Notes under the pieces: generated by a model
Databases searched by the model: none
Seen by the model: the letters and a program-made list of their open reading frames with translations, nothing else
Told to the model about the DNA's origin: nothing
In this document: positions 1 through 12,247 of the stretch, one piece after another
Numbering within the stretch: position 1 is the stretch's first letter
How the letters are laid out: every line of letters starts with the position of its first letter
Program-made: the position numbers and the translations under genes
NCBI GenBank assembly: GCA_034509495.1
Contig: CM067522.1
Location: 4,149,256-4,213,255, forward strand
Direction: 5' to 3'
DNA from: Acestrorhynchus altus
Taxonomy: Eukaryota > Chordata > Actinopteri > Characiformes > Acestrorhynchidae
DNA: 64,000 nucleotides

Positions 1-39
1 CAGCTGATTTGTGACCATGACCACCTTCTTTTTTCTACA

Positions 40-600
40 TTCACTGTCCATTTTATCAGGTCCTCTTAACCTACAGGACCACATTTTAGTTCTGTAATTA
101 CAGGCTGCAGTTCATCTGTCCAGAGCAGGTATTATGTGGGTGGGGGGTCATTCTCAGCACTGCAGAGACGGTGACATGCTGGTGGAGTGTTACTGAGTGT
201 TGTGCTGGTATGAGTAGAACAGACACAGCAGTGCTGCTGGACTGTTTAAACCTGACACTGCTGGACTGAAAAGCCCACCAACCAGTATTATCCAGCCAAG
301 GACCACAGGAATGTCCACTGCAACTGTGCAGAAACAGATAAGATAAGTCTCTGGCTTTACATTGACAAGATGGACCAACTAGGTAGGAGTGTCTTATAGA
401 GAGCACAGTAAGTGGACACAGTGTTTTAAAACTCCAGCAGCTCTGCTGTGTCTGATCCACTCATACCATTACAGAACACACTAACACACCACTGCACATC
501 CTTCTCTGTGGTGGGCCTCCAGGGTGCTGACCATTGAAGAGCAGGGTGAGAGGAGGATAATAAAGAATGCAGAGAACAAGATCAGTCATAACAGTCTGTA
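40..600. repeat. Foldback MITE-like dispersed element
   Basis: The block around 150-250 (GCACTGCAGAGACGGTGACA, then GCTGGTATGAGTAGAACAGA) is mirrored around 420-520 (CTCTGCTGTGTCTGATCCAC, then CACTAACACACCACTGCAC). The two arms form an imperfect inverted repeat around a central spacer. It has no coding capacity; the open frames here are by-products of the repeat. It resembles a palindromic non-autonomous DNA transposon common in fish genomes. The ends are approximate. Confidence 0.6.
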
Positions 601-1611
601 AATCAATATGAATTATTATATATTGAATTCAAATTCAATATATTTTGAGTGATTTTGTGTATTTTATGATATCTTAAGTAGAAAAAATAACTACTTAATT
701 AACTTTTTAATTCAAATAACAAATGTTTTTACTTAATAGATGCATAATTACTGAATATTATGCATAGATCTGATGGCAGACAACAGCAAAATTTCAGCTC
801 GATTTCACAAAGCTAACCAGTTCACAGATGTCTTCACCCCTTACACACCCAACAGTCTGTAGATACTGAAGTTAAGAAGTGACTCTCTGGTACAGTTGTG
901 TCGTTGGAATGCAGGACAGTCAGGACAGTGTTTGTGTTGGAGTGATTGGTCTGTGTGCTCTGGATTTAATGGGAAATTACCATAGTGATATATTCTATTT
1001 CTGTATATGATTTTAAGCACATTTCTTTGTGTAGAGATAATCAGAAATACAAAAGATCACATTTTAATAACTGAGATCAGTGGAAACCTGGATTTCTTCT
1101 GGAGCTGAACTACTGACTGTAACAATGTTCTCTGGCTGGATTTTCCAATTAAAACCTTTTAAAATGTTTACTTTTCAGCAAGTAAACCTGCGTTTACATG
1201 TTGCTGAGCTACATCATATGATGACATACAGTTTGTTCAGTTTGTTGACAAAATAAAAGTAATAGGAATAAAATTAAACACTCAATTTGATTTTTTGGAG
1301 AAGAGTTGTTTAGATTAGTCGATAAAATAGTTGGTAGATTCATCGACAGAAATTCCTGGCAGTCCTATCATTTACAAAATTACGTTTTATTAAATCTCAG
1401 TAAGCCATACTGCAAACTGAACCACATGGACAGAGTCCATTCCTCCTTAATAAAGACCTGAATGTGGGTTGATGAGTTCTTAAGCTCCAGCGCTAAACTA
1501 TCTGGATAAACTTAAATTTAGATCCTGAGCACTTTTGGGCTGATTGGAAAGTGAATTCTTCACCAAACCATTCGTTTAATAGATCCAAGCAAAGGCACTG
1601 GTGTTCCTCAC
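601..1611. other. trpm6 intron sequence, no feature seen
   Basis: AT-rich DNA between the foldback element and the last visible trpm6 exon. I looked on the minus strand for the next TRPM exon and did not find it, so it lies left of the window. Confidence 0.6.
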
Positions 1612-2264
1612 CTGTCCACAGCAGTCTGTTTGTGTATCAGAGCCAGAAGATCTGCAGCCCGTCCAGTGCCCTCGAACACAATCACAGGGACGGGCGGGGA
1701 CCTGCTCACGTACTCTAACACTGTGGAGAGCACGGACGGACCCCCTTCTACCACTACACAAACTACAGGCACTCTCTGGGCCAGTCCTGAGGAAAGAGAT
1801 GTGTTTTAGGACTAGTAGATCATTACTTATGTTAACATTATATTAATGTTAATTATGTGCACAAGATTAGAACAGTATGAATCATATTTTTGCATTAAAT
1901 GTCCACATAATAAATTCTCCATAATTCAGTGGTTGGCATGTAAACAAAGCGTTGGGTTTGTGAAAAGATTCATTACAGAAAACTTGACTTGATAGAAACA
2001 TGACCATCTTATTTATTTATCCAAAGAGTCTGAACCTAAATGTGCCTGTGAGTTTTATATGAAATGATGTTGATGATGGTAAAATAGTGTGGAATTTGGG
2101 AATTCTTTTGTCAGCAGATGGTGCTGAGCCACTGCCATGTCCCAATACAGCATGAATAAAACTTTATAATGTTAGAAAACTAGGTTTCAGGGTAATTTAC
2201 ATAATTAATTGCATAAACAATTTTAATTGTTTGCATTGTTGGCATAAAAGGGCATAATCATATT

Positions 2265-2320
<56 letters not shown>

Positions 2321-5300
2321 TAATAATAATTATTATTATTATTATTGTTATTATTATTGTTATTATTATTATTATTATTGTTATTATTATTATTATTATT
2401 ATTATTGTTATTGTTATTCATAATCATTCTGTGTACTAACCTGCTGTTATGTGATGGAGATTTTAGAGCTATTAAACATTTCTATTCACCACCACTGTGA
2501 ACAATTCTGACGCATTTCACACCAAACCCACTCAAACCACTCTGTTTACATTTGAACTGTGTATTATGTAGAAATGTAATAAATCTGTGAAATTCCTCTC
2601 TTGCCACGAGATGCAACATTTGTGTATGGTTTTTGTCCCCATATAACATAAACAAACATATTCACAGTGCACCAGCGACCCCCTACAATCCCACAGGAAC
2701 GTACTGGCTGTATACAAACAGACCCACAAAACTCACTGGGATGAATCCTCTGCCTGTGGATGTGCCTTTCCAGTTTCCTCCTCAGGTCAAACTGGACTCC
2801 TGATTTACCCAGAGTCCCGTCATCCACTAAGAGGAAATGGGAATGCAGGCCATTGAGGCTGGAGCGCTTACTCAGAGGGTTTCCCAACATCTGATAGTGC
2901 CGCAGGACCTGGGAAAACAACACAGGGGTGTGGTGAGATCAGGAGCATCAAAATAACCCAACTTAAATGTGCTAAATAAGTGCTAAACTGAGTTTTTCCA
3001 TGACAAAATTAAAAAACAGTATGACCAAACACTGGCCATTCCTCAACAATCACCAAACAAGTGAAGCATGACAGTGAGCAAACCTGGTAGAAACACACCA
3101 ATAGACTTAAAGTACTAGTCAGAAGAGATTTAGTTTCAATTCTTTGTTTTGAAAGATTTCCTGATAATTAATGTTTAACTTTAAAATTTTTATTTTAGGG
3201 CAAGTTTGCAAGACAAATGTGGACAAAGCCGGAAATGCTCACGTCTCGTCCTATGAGGTCGCTGTGGTTCTCAATGAGCCCCCATGGTGTGATTCCAATG
3301 ATATTCCTCTTCCTCCGCTCATGAGTACCGTACATTTTTACTGCCTCTCCAACATACATAGATATTCCTTCATAAAGGAAGAGAAAAGGCACATAAACAG
3401 TTTGACAGTACATTCATTATCCACTCATTCAGTTCCAGCTTTCAATACATTAGTATTGGGTCCTTTCAGCATTAGTGACAATAAAAAATATACCCCTTGA
3501 AAAATCTACCCCACGTATAATTTTGTGGTGTAAGAAAATTACATCCTGTTTGTAATTACAGGGTATGTTCAGACTTGTAATAGTAGTAAGTAATTATACT
3601 TTATATAACACACTGTGTTTGTGCACACGTGAGAATTAATCCTCCGCATTTAACCCATCAACACACAGTGATACACACATACACACTAGTGATTTCACAC
3701 ACCAGGGGACAGTGAGCACACATGCCCAGAGCAGTGAGCAGCCCTATCCTCAGCACCCAGGGAGCAGCTGGGGAGTTCCTTGCTCAAGGGCACTTCAGTC
3801 ATGTCCTGACAGTTCATTTGAACCAGCAACCTTCCAGTCACAAGGCTGGTTCCCTAACCACCAGACCACAGCTGCTCCGATGTTTGCAGATAGATGGTTT
3901 GGTTAGATTTAAATAAACCCCGGTGCAACTGCTGTGGCTCATTAGATCAAGGATTCTCCTTCCTGTGTACAACAATAAATTGGTGTTTTGTTTTGTTTTT
4001 TTTTTGCAAAAATGTATTGCAATCAATACAAATTCATCTGTTTATATTGTTCTAACTACTACACTGAAATGAAGTTTGAACACAGCTTTTGATCAAAAAG
4101 TTTGTTACTAGCAACCAACATTTTTGGTATGATTGAGAAATAATAGCTACTGAAAACATCTCCAGATGTTTCAGAATTTGGTCTAACTGGAAATGTTGTG
4201 TAAGAAACGAATGTGTTGCATAACTTTGTGATTACGTCAAAACATTCATGTAATATTATTTTATGTTCCAGATTAGCCCTCCTGGAACTCACAGAAAACA
4301 TTGGTGAACATTCGTCTAACATTCTCTGCATATGGGGTGATACATTCTACCCCCACTGTTTAGAGTACCATTGTGCTGAATTAGAATAGATTAGAACTTC
4401 ATTGATCCCTTGGGAGGGTTCCCTCAGGGAATTTAAAGAATTAACCACATCATGTGGAGGCTGTAATTTAGGCCTGGCTAACTCTCAATGAGAGCCTTTA
4501 CATTCTTCAAAATTGTGGTACATAAATTGTCTAAAGTATGTGGACAGCTGACAGTTGCACATGCACAAGCTTATATTTATGGCCTTTAGCGGACGCTCTT
4601 ATCCAGAGCAACCTCCAAGGTTAGTCACATTACAAAGTGAGGGCCAAAGTAGTGTTAGGAGTCTTTCCCAAGGACTCTTATTGCTGTGGCACAGCATAGT
4701 TGCCCAGACAGGAAATCGAACCGCAGTCTCCCACATGGTGTGGTGGCTTACTGGTGGTGTTATCTGTTGCGCCACACCAACCAACATTATTGGATATCCC
4801 ATTCCAAAACCATGGAGTCAGCCCCCCCTCCCCTTTATGTGTCTCTATGGGAATTTGTATTCGTTCCCTCAAAAGACCATTTTTGATGCCATACACTGAT
4901 GTTGGATGAGAAAAGCTCTGGCTCACAATCAACATTCCAACTCATCCCAAAGGTATTCACTGAGGCTGAGGTCAGGGCTCTGTGAAGACCACTGGACTTC
5001 CTCCACACCAAACTTACATCAACTCGCTTTGTGCACAGTGGCACACTCAGGCTGGAACAGGAAAGGATCTTCCACAAACTGTTGCCCCACGTTTGGAAGC
5101 ATATTGTGTAAAATGCCTTTGTGTGTTCTAGCATTAACATTTCCACTGCTCTACTGTCTAGCTGTGGTGAGCATTACATCATTCCAGTCAATACTTTGCA
5201 TAGCACATCACAATTTTAGGCTTTTGTACAGATGCTTGGTGATGAATTCTCATTTCAAGAAGCTCCTGGCACTCACTTCCTGTGTTGCCAGAAGCAGTTT

Positions 5301-7977
5301 GGAGATCTGTAGTGAGTGATGTATCAGAGGATGTGTACTTTCTACACCACTCCACTGTGAATTTGTGTTGTTGCTCCTAGAGTCTTCCATGACACAACAG
5401 CACTTACAGTTGACAGGGCAGCTCTAGCTAGGGCAGAAATTTCAGCAACTGACTATAAAATAGGTAAAATCCATTCTATTGTGAGTGTTGAACTGTGGAG
5501 AATGTGTAACCATGCTCTTGAATTACACTCCACCCCAATCATTTAATGTTAAATACATTTATCCTGCTTTGCCCTCATAATAGCAAATTTAGTGTGAAAT
5601 TAAGCAAATATATCAACCTATTTATGCTGCCTTCACGTTCTAGTCAGAAGATCATAATCCATCTGAAGTTCTAATTCTCAACATGTGTCAATGTGCTTTA
5701 ATGTCAGAGCTACATCAAAAACCAACAAGGATAAAGGTCATCTCAGCTATGGAACCCAGGTATCAACATTTTCAGAATTTATCAAGAAATGATCACTTCA
5801 GGGGGTGGCCATGAGCAACGTCTATGTCTAGGACTCGTATTTACTAAAATTCTGATGAATTTGTGAATTCACGTGAAGGCTGCATTAGATCCCAGCTTTC
5901 CAATCATAGTTTCATGAGGTATAACAGATTAAACAGAGTGGCATCACAGCCCAAGTTAGTCAGCCAAGTGATGACTATGGCTAAACTGTGGCTATCTAAC
6001 AAAATATGAGCAGCCATTCAGTCATTTAAGCTGCTGAGACTGAAAAGCAGACAGTGTTCAAGAATTATTCTTAGACTGATCATCAGAATGGTTTTATGTT
6101 AAAACTCTCTATATTAGAAAGCCGGATCATTTGGTAGCCATCAGGCACTGGAGCAGAGGGACCCTGCCTTGAATTCCGGTGGGTGTCTTGCCCACTGATA
6201 CCCTGCTTAATTGTTTTGGCTTTTTTGTTGAAACATTTGAGGTACACATTACCTGAACATAAGAATGGCACACAAACATATACCCACCTGTATTGAAGCC
6301 ATCTGTGAAGATCCAGGCACCTGTAGTCTCTGCAGCTCTGATAAGGCCCTTGCTGAAGGCCTGACCCACTCTTGGGGGCAGAGAGAAGTTCTCAGTCCCT
6401 CCATGCATCGATATGACCAGCTTAGGCTGAACCATGTTCCACTCCTTCAGCATCAAACACAGCAGTTGGTCTGGCTTAGCATCACAGGAAAGGCGCACAT
6501 ACTGTTGGCAACAAAACAGTACCATCAAATCCAGATCCATCAAGAACAGAACCAACAGATACAGTACCATCAAATGCAGCACTATCAAAGACGGTGCCTG
6601 TACCTGTAACTGTCTACTGTAATATTAGACATGATTAGACTGTGTTAGTCTATGATAATATTACACATGATTAGACTGTGTTAGTCTATGATAATTTTAG
6701 ACATGATTAGACTGTGTTAGACTATGATGATGTTAGACATGATTAGACTGTTAGTCTATTATAATATTAGACATGATTAGACTGTGTTAGTCTATGATAA
6801 TATTAGACATGATTAGACTGTGTTAGTATATGATAATTTTAGACATGATTAGACTGTGTTAGTATATGATAATTTTAGACATGATTAGACTGTGTTAGAC
6901 TATGATGATGTTAGACATGATTAGACTGTGTTAGTCTATGATAATATTAGACATGATTAGACTGTGTTAGTCTATGATAATATTACACATGATTAGACTG
7001 TGTTAGTCTATGATAATTTTAGACATGATTAGACTGTGTTAGTCTGATAATATTACACATGATTAGACTGTGTTAGTCTATGATAATTTTAGACATGATT
7101 AGACTGTGTTAGTCTATGATAATATTACACATGATTAGACTGTGTTAGTCTATGATAATATTACACATGATTAGACTGTGTTAGTCTATGATAATTTTAG
7201 ACATGATTAGACTGTGTTAGTCTATGATGATGTTAGACATGATTAGACTGTGTTAGTCTATGATAATATTACACATGATTAGACTGTGTTAGTCTATGAT
7301 AATTAGACATGATTAGACTGTGTTAGTCTATGATGATGTTAGACATGATTAGACTGTTAGTCTATGATGATGTTAGCCATGATTAGACTGTGTTAGTCTA
7401 TGATGATGTTAGACATGATTAGACTGTGTTAGTCTATGATAATGTATGAAATGTTGGTATTAGCTGCAATATGTTAGCCTGTGGTTGCTTTTCTCGTTTA
7501 GAATGAGACTACAGTTGGCTTCTTACTCAAAATATGTTTATAGTTTTATCAGGCACAGATATCTTGCTATGCCTTTTGACTAACTACATGTCTAACATTA
7601 TAATAGACTAACACCTCAGTTATTGACATTTAAAGAAATTTTAAAATTTTGAAAATCATGACTGGAGACCAAGTGAAGTAAGATCAAAATAGGGATTAGA
7701 CTCAGCCCTCACTGTGGCCTGGCCTATTGGCTAGTTCACTCCAGTAGCTTGGGACACACACCTTTGCACGATAGGACCGCTTGGTGGTGCCCTGGAAGTC
7801 AATGGAGCCAAAGGCGTCCGTAGGACTAACTTTGGTGTGTCGTGCCATGGACCATAACTCCTCAGTGGATGAGGAGGGCAGCTCCGGAGAGGCAGAGTCC
7901 AGCTCTGCATGTTCCCCTATTAGCCTCCCACAGCAGCACCTGAGAGAGAGAGAGAGAGAGAGAGAGAAGGCCAGAGC

Positions 7978-8039
<62 letters not shown>

Positions 8040-8458
8040 TCAAACACAGAAGAGTCTCAGAACAAGTGAGGTATTGATTAGAGGTGATTAGAACACAACA
8101 TACCACTCACACACATAACTGTCAGTTGCGTTGGGCAAAAGTCATGAATTCACATCTAAATGTCTCTCTTGCTAGAAGTTCATAGTCAGGTTAAAAAGGA
8201 CTGGATGTCATGACTCATAGTCTATGATAGAACTTACCTAACTAGGTTTTGGCAGACATGGCAAACGGGAGAACACCTGAAAAACACAGGAAGGAATTAC
8301 GTAAAAATGCAATGATGAATTTCCTTCAGCAGATATTCTTAAAAGGGCATAATTCTGACAAGCATTGAAGAAGAAAACCTGTGATGATCCCGTGATGCAG
8401 GCAAAAATTTCACACACTCCCTTTTGTAAAAGGTGGTCTGGATCCACGACTTTCCAGG
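1612..8458 (-). CDS. trpm6: TRPM6-type channel-kinase gene, N-terminal exons (partial, continues left of window)
   Basis: Seven coding exons on the minus strand, in order: 8458-8379, 8276-8238, 7939-7762, 6501-6288, 3367-3243, 2908-2737, 1786-1612. All have GT/AG borders and compatible phases, giving about 327 residues of the N-terminal cytosolic TRPM homology region (SLOG-like fold). Landmarks in order are KSWIQTTFYKREC, CSPVCHVCQNLVRCCCGRLIG, SPTDAFGSIDFQG, PKLVISMHGG, AAETTGAWIFTDGFNTG, GITPWGLIENHSDLIGRD, HSHFLLVDDGTLGKSG and VPVVCVVVEGGPS followed by EGTGRAADLLALIHKQT. TRPM6 rather than TRPM7 is supported by the CxPVCxVCQNL block, by AAETTGAWI, by an acidic residue in TDG where TRPM7 has TGG, and by the neighbours C9orf40 and CARNMT1. 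TRPM6 forms Mg2+-permeable plasma-membrane channels with a C-terminal alpha-kinase; channel and kinase exons lie beyond the left edge. The first coding exon, which supplies the start codon, was not found. The last visible exon ends in phase 2. Confidence 0.93.
2266..2420. repeat. Palindromic (AAT)n/(ATT)n microsatellite
   Basis: About 65 bp of AAT repeats switches directly into about 90 bp of ATT repeats with scattered C/G interruptions. The tract is therefore close to self-complementary and could extrude a hairpin or cruciform. It lies in the trpm6 intron between exons 2737-2908 and 1612-1786. Confidence 0.9.
3620..3895. repeat. SINE-like dispersed repeat
   Basis: It contains a widely shared fish repeat core: ATTTAACCCATC, AGTGAGCACACATGCCCAGA, GGGAGCAGCTGGGGAGTTCC, TTGCTCAAGGGCACTTCAGT, then an anticodon-arm-like CTAACCACCAGACCACAGCTGC end. 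It lies in the trpm6 intron between exons 6288-6501 and 3243-3367. The family name is not certain. Confidence 0.6.
4383..4436 (+). repeat. Fragment of LINE 3' tail (reverse copy)
   Basis: The block ACTTCATTGATCCCTTGGGA, then GGGTTCCCTCAGGGAA, recurs at 12187-12247 and, in the opposite direction and followed by a TTCTATTCTATTC tail, at 26770-26832. That is the pattern expected of a non-LTR retrotransposon 3' end. Confidence 0.55.
4515..5565 (-). mobile_element. Decayed Tc1-like transposon split by a SINE
   Basis: Tc1/mariner remnant on the minus strand. It starts near AAAGTATGTGGACAGCTGAC, continues after the SINE with GAGGCTGAGGTCAGGGCTCT, CGCTTTGTGCACAGTGGCAC, AGGCTGGAACAGGAAAGGAT and CAAACTGTTGCCCCACGTTT, and ends after GGCAGCTCTAGCTAGGGCAG. 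Those blocks correspond to the transposase catalytic region of fish Tc1 families, but no open frame survives. It lies in a trpm6 intron. Confidence 0.7.
4570..4800 (-). repeat. tRNA-derived SINE inserted in the Tc1 relic
   Basis: On the plus strand it reads GGCCTTTAGCGGACGCTCTT, then ATCCAGAGCAACCTCCAAGG at one end and a tRNA-like head (GAAATCGAACCGCAGTCTCC, GTTGCGCCACACCAACC) at the other. This is a tRNA-derived SINE in minus orientation. It interrupts the Tc1 relic and is therefore younger than it. Confidence 0.7.
6616..7446 (+). repeat. 36-bp minisatellite in trpm6 intron
   Basis: About 23 tandem copies of a unit reading ATTAGACTGTGTTAGTCTAT then GATAATATTAGACATG. Each unit contains the inverted pair TAGACT-gtgtt-AGTCTA. 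Copies differ by single-base changes and short deletions (AATATTAG, AATTTTAG and GATGTTAG variants). It fills most of the intron between exons 7762-7939 and 6288-6501. Confidence 0.95.
7942..8036 (-). repeat. (GA)n microsatellite forming the polypyrimidine tract of a trpm6 splice acceptor
   Basis: About 95 bp of almost pure GA with two small interruptions. On the minus strand it is a (CT)n run that ends in the TCAG acceptor of the exon starting at 7939, so the repeat itself serves as the pyrimidine tract. Confidence 0.85.
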
Positions 8459-11400
8459 CTGGAATATGAAAGAATAAGATTAAAGAAAATATCAATGGTA
8501 ATGAAAGTGAAAAAATCACACGATATTACAGAATTTAATTCAAATATCATTCAGTTATCCTGCCAAAGTTACATAGTGCAGTTAGCAGCATTCTAAACCC
8601 AGAGTAGCAATGACAGCAGTGATATTCTCCCTATTACAGTGAAGCGTCATCATGATTCTGAAGCTTATTTTATGGTAAAATTCGACATAATGTCGCTTTA
8701 AATCAAATGAAGTTAATCAGCAAAGACCTTGCACTAGACCTGCAAAGATAGTTTTGCTGACAAATAATAGAATCTCACCAATTAGCACTTTGATAACTGC
8801 ACGTCTAAATCATTACACATTCGCCTCAAACCAGAGCCGTCAAGCTGTTCAGTAATCTGTAATAGATGTGTTTATGTAGTTTTGGACACTGTGTGACATT
8901 CTGTTATCTATAAACATGGACAAATGTACAAAGCCTGAATTTCGTTCGTGCTCTTGCACAAAGATTAGAATCCATCAAGAATTTCAGTCATGCGTGTGCA
9001 TCCATGCAGAGCAAACAATAACAAACCGACTGTGGGAAACCCCATCACATATTGCTTAAGAGCCACTTTGAACACTGTAAAACAGTTGTGAGCACCATGG
9101 TGTAATCATTATAGTGTCTCTCTGCAAACAGATGTCCAACCGAAAGCTGCTCAAATTCACTTGTAAACAGCTGGAATGATATAGCATAAAATTTGCAAAT
9201 ATACAAACGGACTACTGTTTAACTAGACCCAAAGCTAATGACATGAACACATTCATGGACAATTGCTTAAAATACATTAAAATACATTGTTTAATGAAAT
9301 ACTTCCTTAAATTTAATCATTATTTGAAATATGTGAATATAAATATCCCTTACACACTATGCTAGGCCTGTTGGCATCAGAAAATATGTTCTTTTGCACC
9401 ATCACTGCTATACAGTCTTAAAGCACTGCTGTCATGAACTGTAGTAAAAATGTTAATTGTACAATATGACTAATTCTAGAACATCGATAGGCTATTATTG
9501 ATTTAAAGATGATAAATGTGTCTCAGGCACCTGTTTGGAAACAAAAACAAGTATTCAAAATCTGCCATTCGGGCATTACATTTGTCTCTGTATTGAAGAC
9601 AACTATACAAATAGACAACTAAAAAGGTGACATCTGATTTTGACTCATACATGTGCTCAGATGGAATGGGATGGATTCTGAGATACTGAGACAGACAAAT
9701 TAGTTCATTTTAAACTCATATACTCTATGCACAGGATATGGGACTTGCCTACAGCAATAAACAAGACACAAACTTTTGGGCTCCATCATGTGACTGGGTG
9801 AAGAGGCTATTCCAAGCCTCAGGCTGGATCCCAGGGGGGTGAAAATACTTCACTAAATGAGGGCATGGATCTGAAGACCTCTTTGAATAAAACTGATTTT
9901 ACTCATGATGTGTAAGGAAACTGGGCGATAGGTTAAGGGGAGGACTGAATAATGTGGACAACAAATTGTATAGTATTGTGACTGGTGTATTGTAGTATGG
10001 TGTACTGGTAGTATTGTATGGTGATTCTAAAACCACATGGTGATTTTATTTTTTAATTTTTGATTTGAGATATGAGTAATCTAATTGAAATAATCACTTG
10101 ATTTTCAATATGTTGGCTTTAGCACCTTAAAATAAGTATTCATTTGGACTTTTTGGTGGAAACAATTACATCTTTTCTTGAGAATTTTATTTATTTGTTG
10201 GAAATAATGACTTAATTGAATGTGATTTGAGTACTTTTATTGAAATATTTAATTAATTGCTTGAGAAAAGCAATATGCAGATTTTTATTGAAATATAAAA
10301 AGTGAAAATGTCTTTATAACAACATGTTATTCTGTAACAATGAACTATAGTAAGGATATGTTGCAGTACTAGAACTATGACTTTGTTTTTCTGCAACTAC
10401 ATTTTAGATTTTTAAGGAAAGTGCTTAAAAATCTTATTTATAGTGTATATAGCACATTTTCTATTTTTGAGTGTAAGTGGTTAATATTACTCTGTTTAGT
10501 AATATTGCTCTATTACTAAAATTACTCTGGCGGTAACATGAAAGTTTATAGTAAATAGCAACTGTGATTTACATTCAAATGCTGGAGCAGTAGAGTAAAT
10601 GGAACATGTTCTAATAATAGTACTATTAATCTATAGATAAGAAACATAAGCTTGTGCTCCACTGCTTATTATTTCATGAATCCACTTCCAGAGGAATTTA
10701 TTAAATTCTATTCCTGACAGATATTGAAGAAAACTCTCATTCTCTACCTTCTCAATACAAATTTATGTAAAACTCTCACTTTTCATTGGAATTTTCTTTT
10801 ATCAAGGTTTAACTTATTTAGCTGATATTGTGATTTTATTGTTCTATGAATGTTAATTAAAATGTTTATTTTTTTATTTTATTATTTTAAAACATAACTT
10901 CTTTGTTTTGATTAAAAAAATTATGCTAATAGTTAATACACAAACTCTATCTCCTCATTATAATATTATATGACTGATTTTGCCAAACAATGACATGCTT
11001 GTCTTTACTGTGTTGTTTTGGAATAATGACCTTAAAGTTTACATTTACACATATATGTAAATGAGAAGAATATGAGCCCTTTTCCTCAAGATTTGACCTG
11101 TAAGTAATGACTTAATTTTTATCAAACTTTTATATAATTTAATTTGGACTGTTTTGTCAGATAAATGACTATATGTTTCACTTATGTTATCAAAATGACT
11201 TAGGTTGTAAAAATAATTACTTATTAATCCCTCATAAAAAAACATGACAAGTCTATAAATATTCCATTACTGAGGGCTCATATCACATTAAACCACAATC
11301 AAGACTTGTTCCACTTTGCAGTATTTCAATGAGCTCTTGTGAAATAAAAACAGCACTGATATAAAGAATAGGATGTGAAGCACATCCCTTTCCTGGCATT

Positions 11401-11827
11401 ATGAGGTGAAGTTCCGGCTCCACCCTCCTCCTCCTCCTCAGTTCCACTGTTTCTTTCAGGACAAGGGAAAAGAGCAGAGAAGAAGAAAAATACTTTCTCC
11501 TAAATTTAATTTAACACACATAACAGTTTATAAAGGCAGACAGTAAAGGTTCTGCAACTTTCTATGCAGGTTTCTTTTTTCAATAGCTTCCAAGCAGTTC
11601 GACAGAGAAGATTCATATTCATAAATGTTCATTTCTGTCAACCAGGACAAAACAGTACACACTAATTTACACCTTAAATCAAAGCTTTTAACACATAAAG
11701 GCTGTAAAGAGGAACTGCAACATTAACGACAACTAAGGGATCATCTACAAATACAAATCAATACTAGTCACAAGTGGCAACCAATGGGGTCCAAGCACTA
11801 TTGGGTTGAATGAGCCAGTACAGCACA
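8459..11827. other. AT-rich trpm6 5' intron or upstream region
   Basis: No exon, tandem repeat or transposon core was recognised here. The first coding exon of trpm6 and its promoter should lie between here and the C9orf40 homologue. A short purine-rich patch on the minus strand near 11420-11480 was considered but shows no supported start-donor pair. Confidence 0.4.
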
Positions 11828-12016
11828 GGTCACCAACTCTGCCCTCAGAGAGCTGCCTTTCTGTGGATTTTAGGATCAACCCTAACCCACTCCAACTGAG
11901 CCAACTTATGACTACCTTCAGAAGTTTGTGAGTGGCTGAATGAGGTTAGGTTGATTTGGGTTGGAGTTGACACCTGCAGGTAACTCTCCAGGAGCAGGGT
12001 TGGTAGCCTGTACTAC
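11828..12016. repeat. Small palindromic MITE-like repeat
   Basis: ACCAACTCTGCCCTCAGAGA at the left is the imperfect reverse complement of CTCTCCAGGAGCAGGGTTGG at the right. CCCTAACCCACTCCAACTGA and TGGGTTGGAGTTGACACCTG pair inside it. The foldback is about 190 bp with no coding capacity. Confidence 0.55.
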
Positions 12017-12186
12017 AGGCTTTTTAGAACAGGAATGGGAAATAGCACAGCTTGCTCATTTTCCTTTATCAAATATGGCAATTAACAGGTGTGATAGAGC
12101 ATGAAAAGCCTGAAACTGCACAGGAATATGGCCTTCCAGGACTGGAGTCTCTCGCTACTATTTTAGAAAGACTACATTTCACAATC

Positions 12187-12247
12187 CTAAAGATAGGATA
12201 GGATAGAACTTTATTGATCCCTTGGGAGGGTTCCCTCAGGGAAATTA
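12187..12247 (+). repeat. LINE 3'-tail fragment (reverse copy)
   Basis: AGAACTTTATTGATCCCTTG followed by GGAGGGTTCCCTCAGGGAAA matches the blocks at 4383-4436 and, reversed, 26770-26832. No other part of a LINE is visible next to it. Confidence 0.55.

Noticed and set aside
2197..2427. Poly-Asn/Tyr open frame of 76 codons
   Set aside because: It is only the translation of the (ATT)n/(AAT)n microsatellite.
6616..7446. CRISPR-like array (regular 36-bp repeats)
   Set aside because: There are no unique spacers; the units are contiguous tandem copies in a vertebrate intron.
7702..8106. 134-codon minus-strand frame read as one protein
   Set aside because: The (CT)n half is intron; only 7762-7939 is exon, as the splice sites and TRPM similarity show.
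11410..11480. Candidate first coding exon of trpm6 (minus-strand ATGCCAGGAAAGG)
   Set aside because: No GT donor in a position that would join to the exon at 8458 in phase, so there is no support beyond an ATG.
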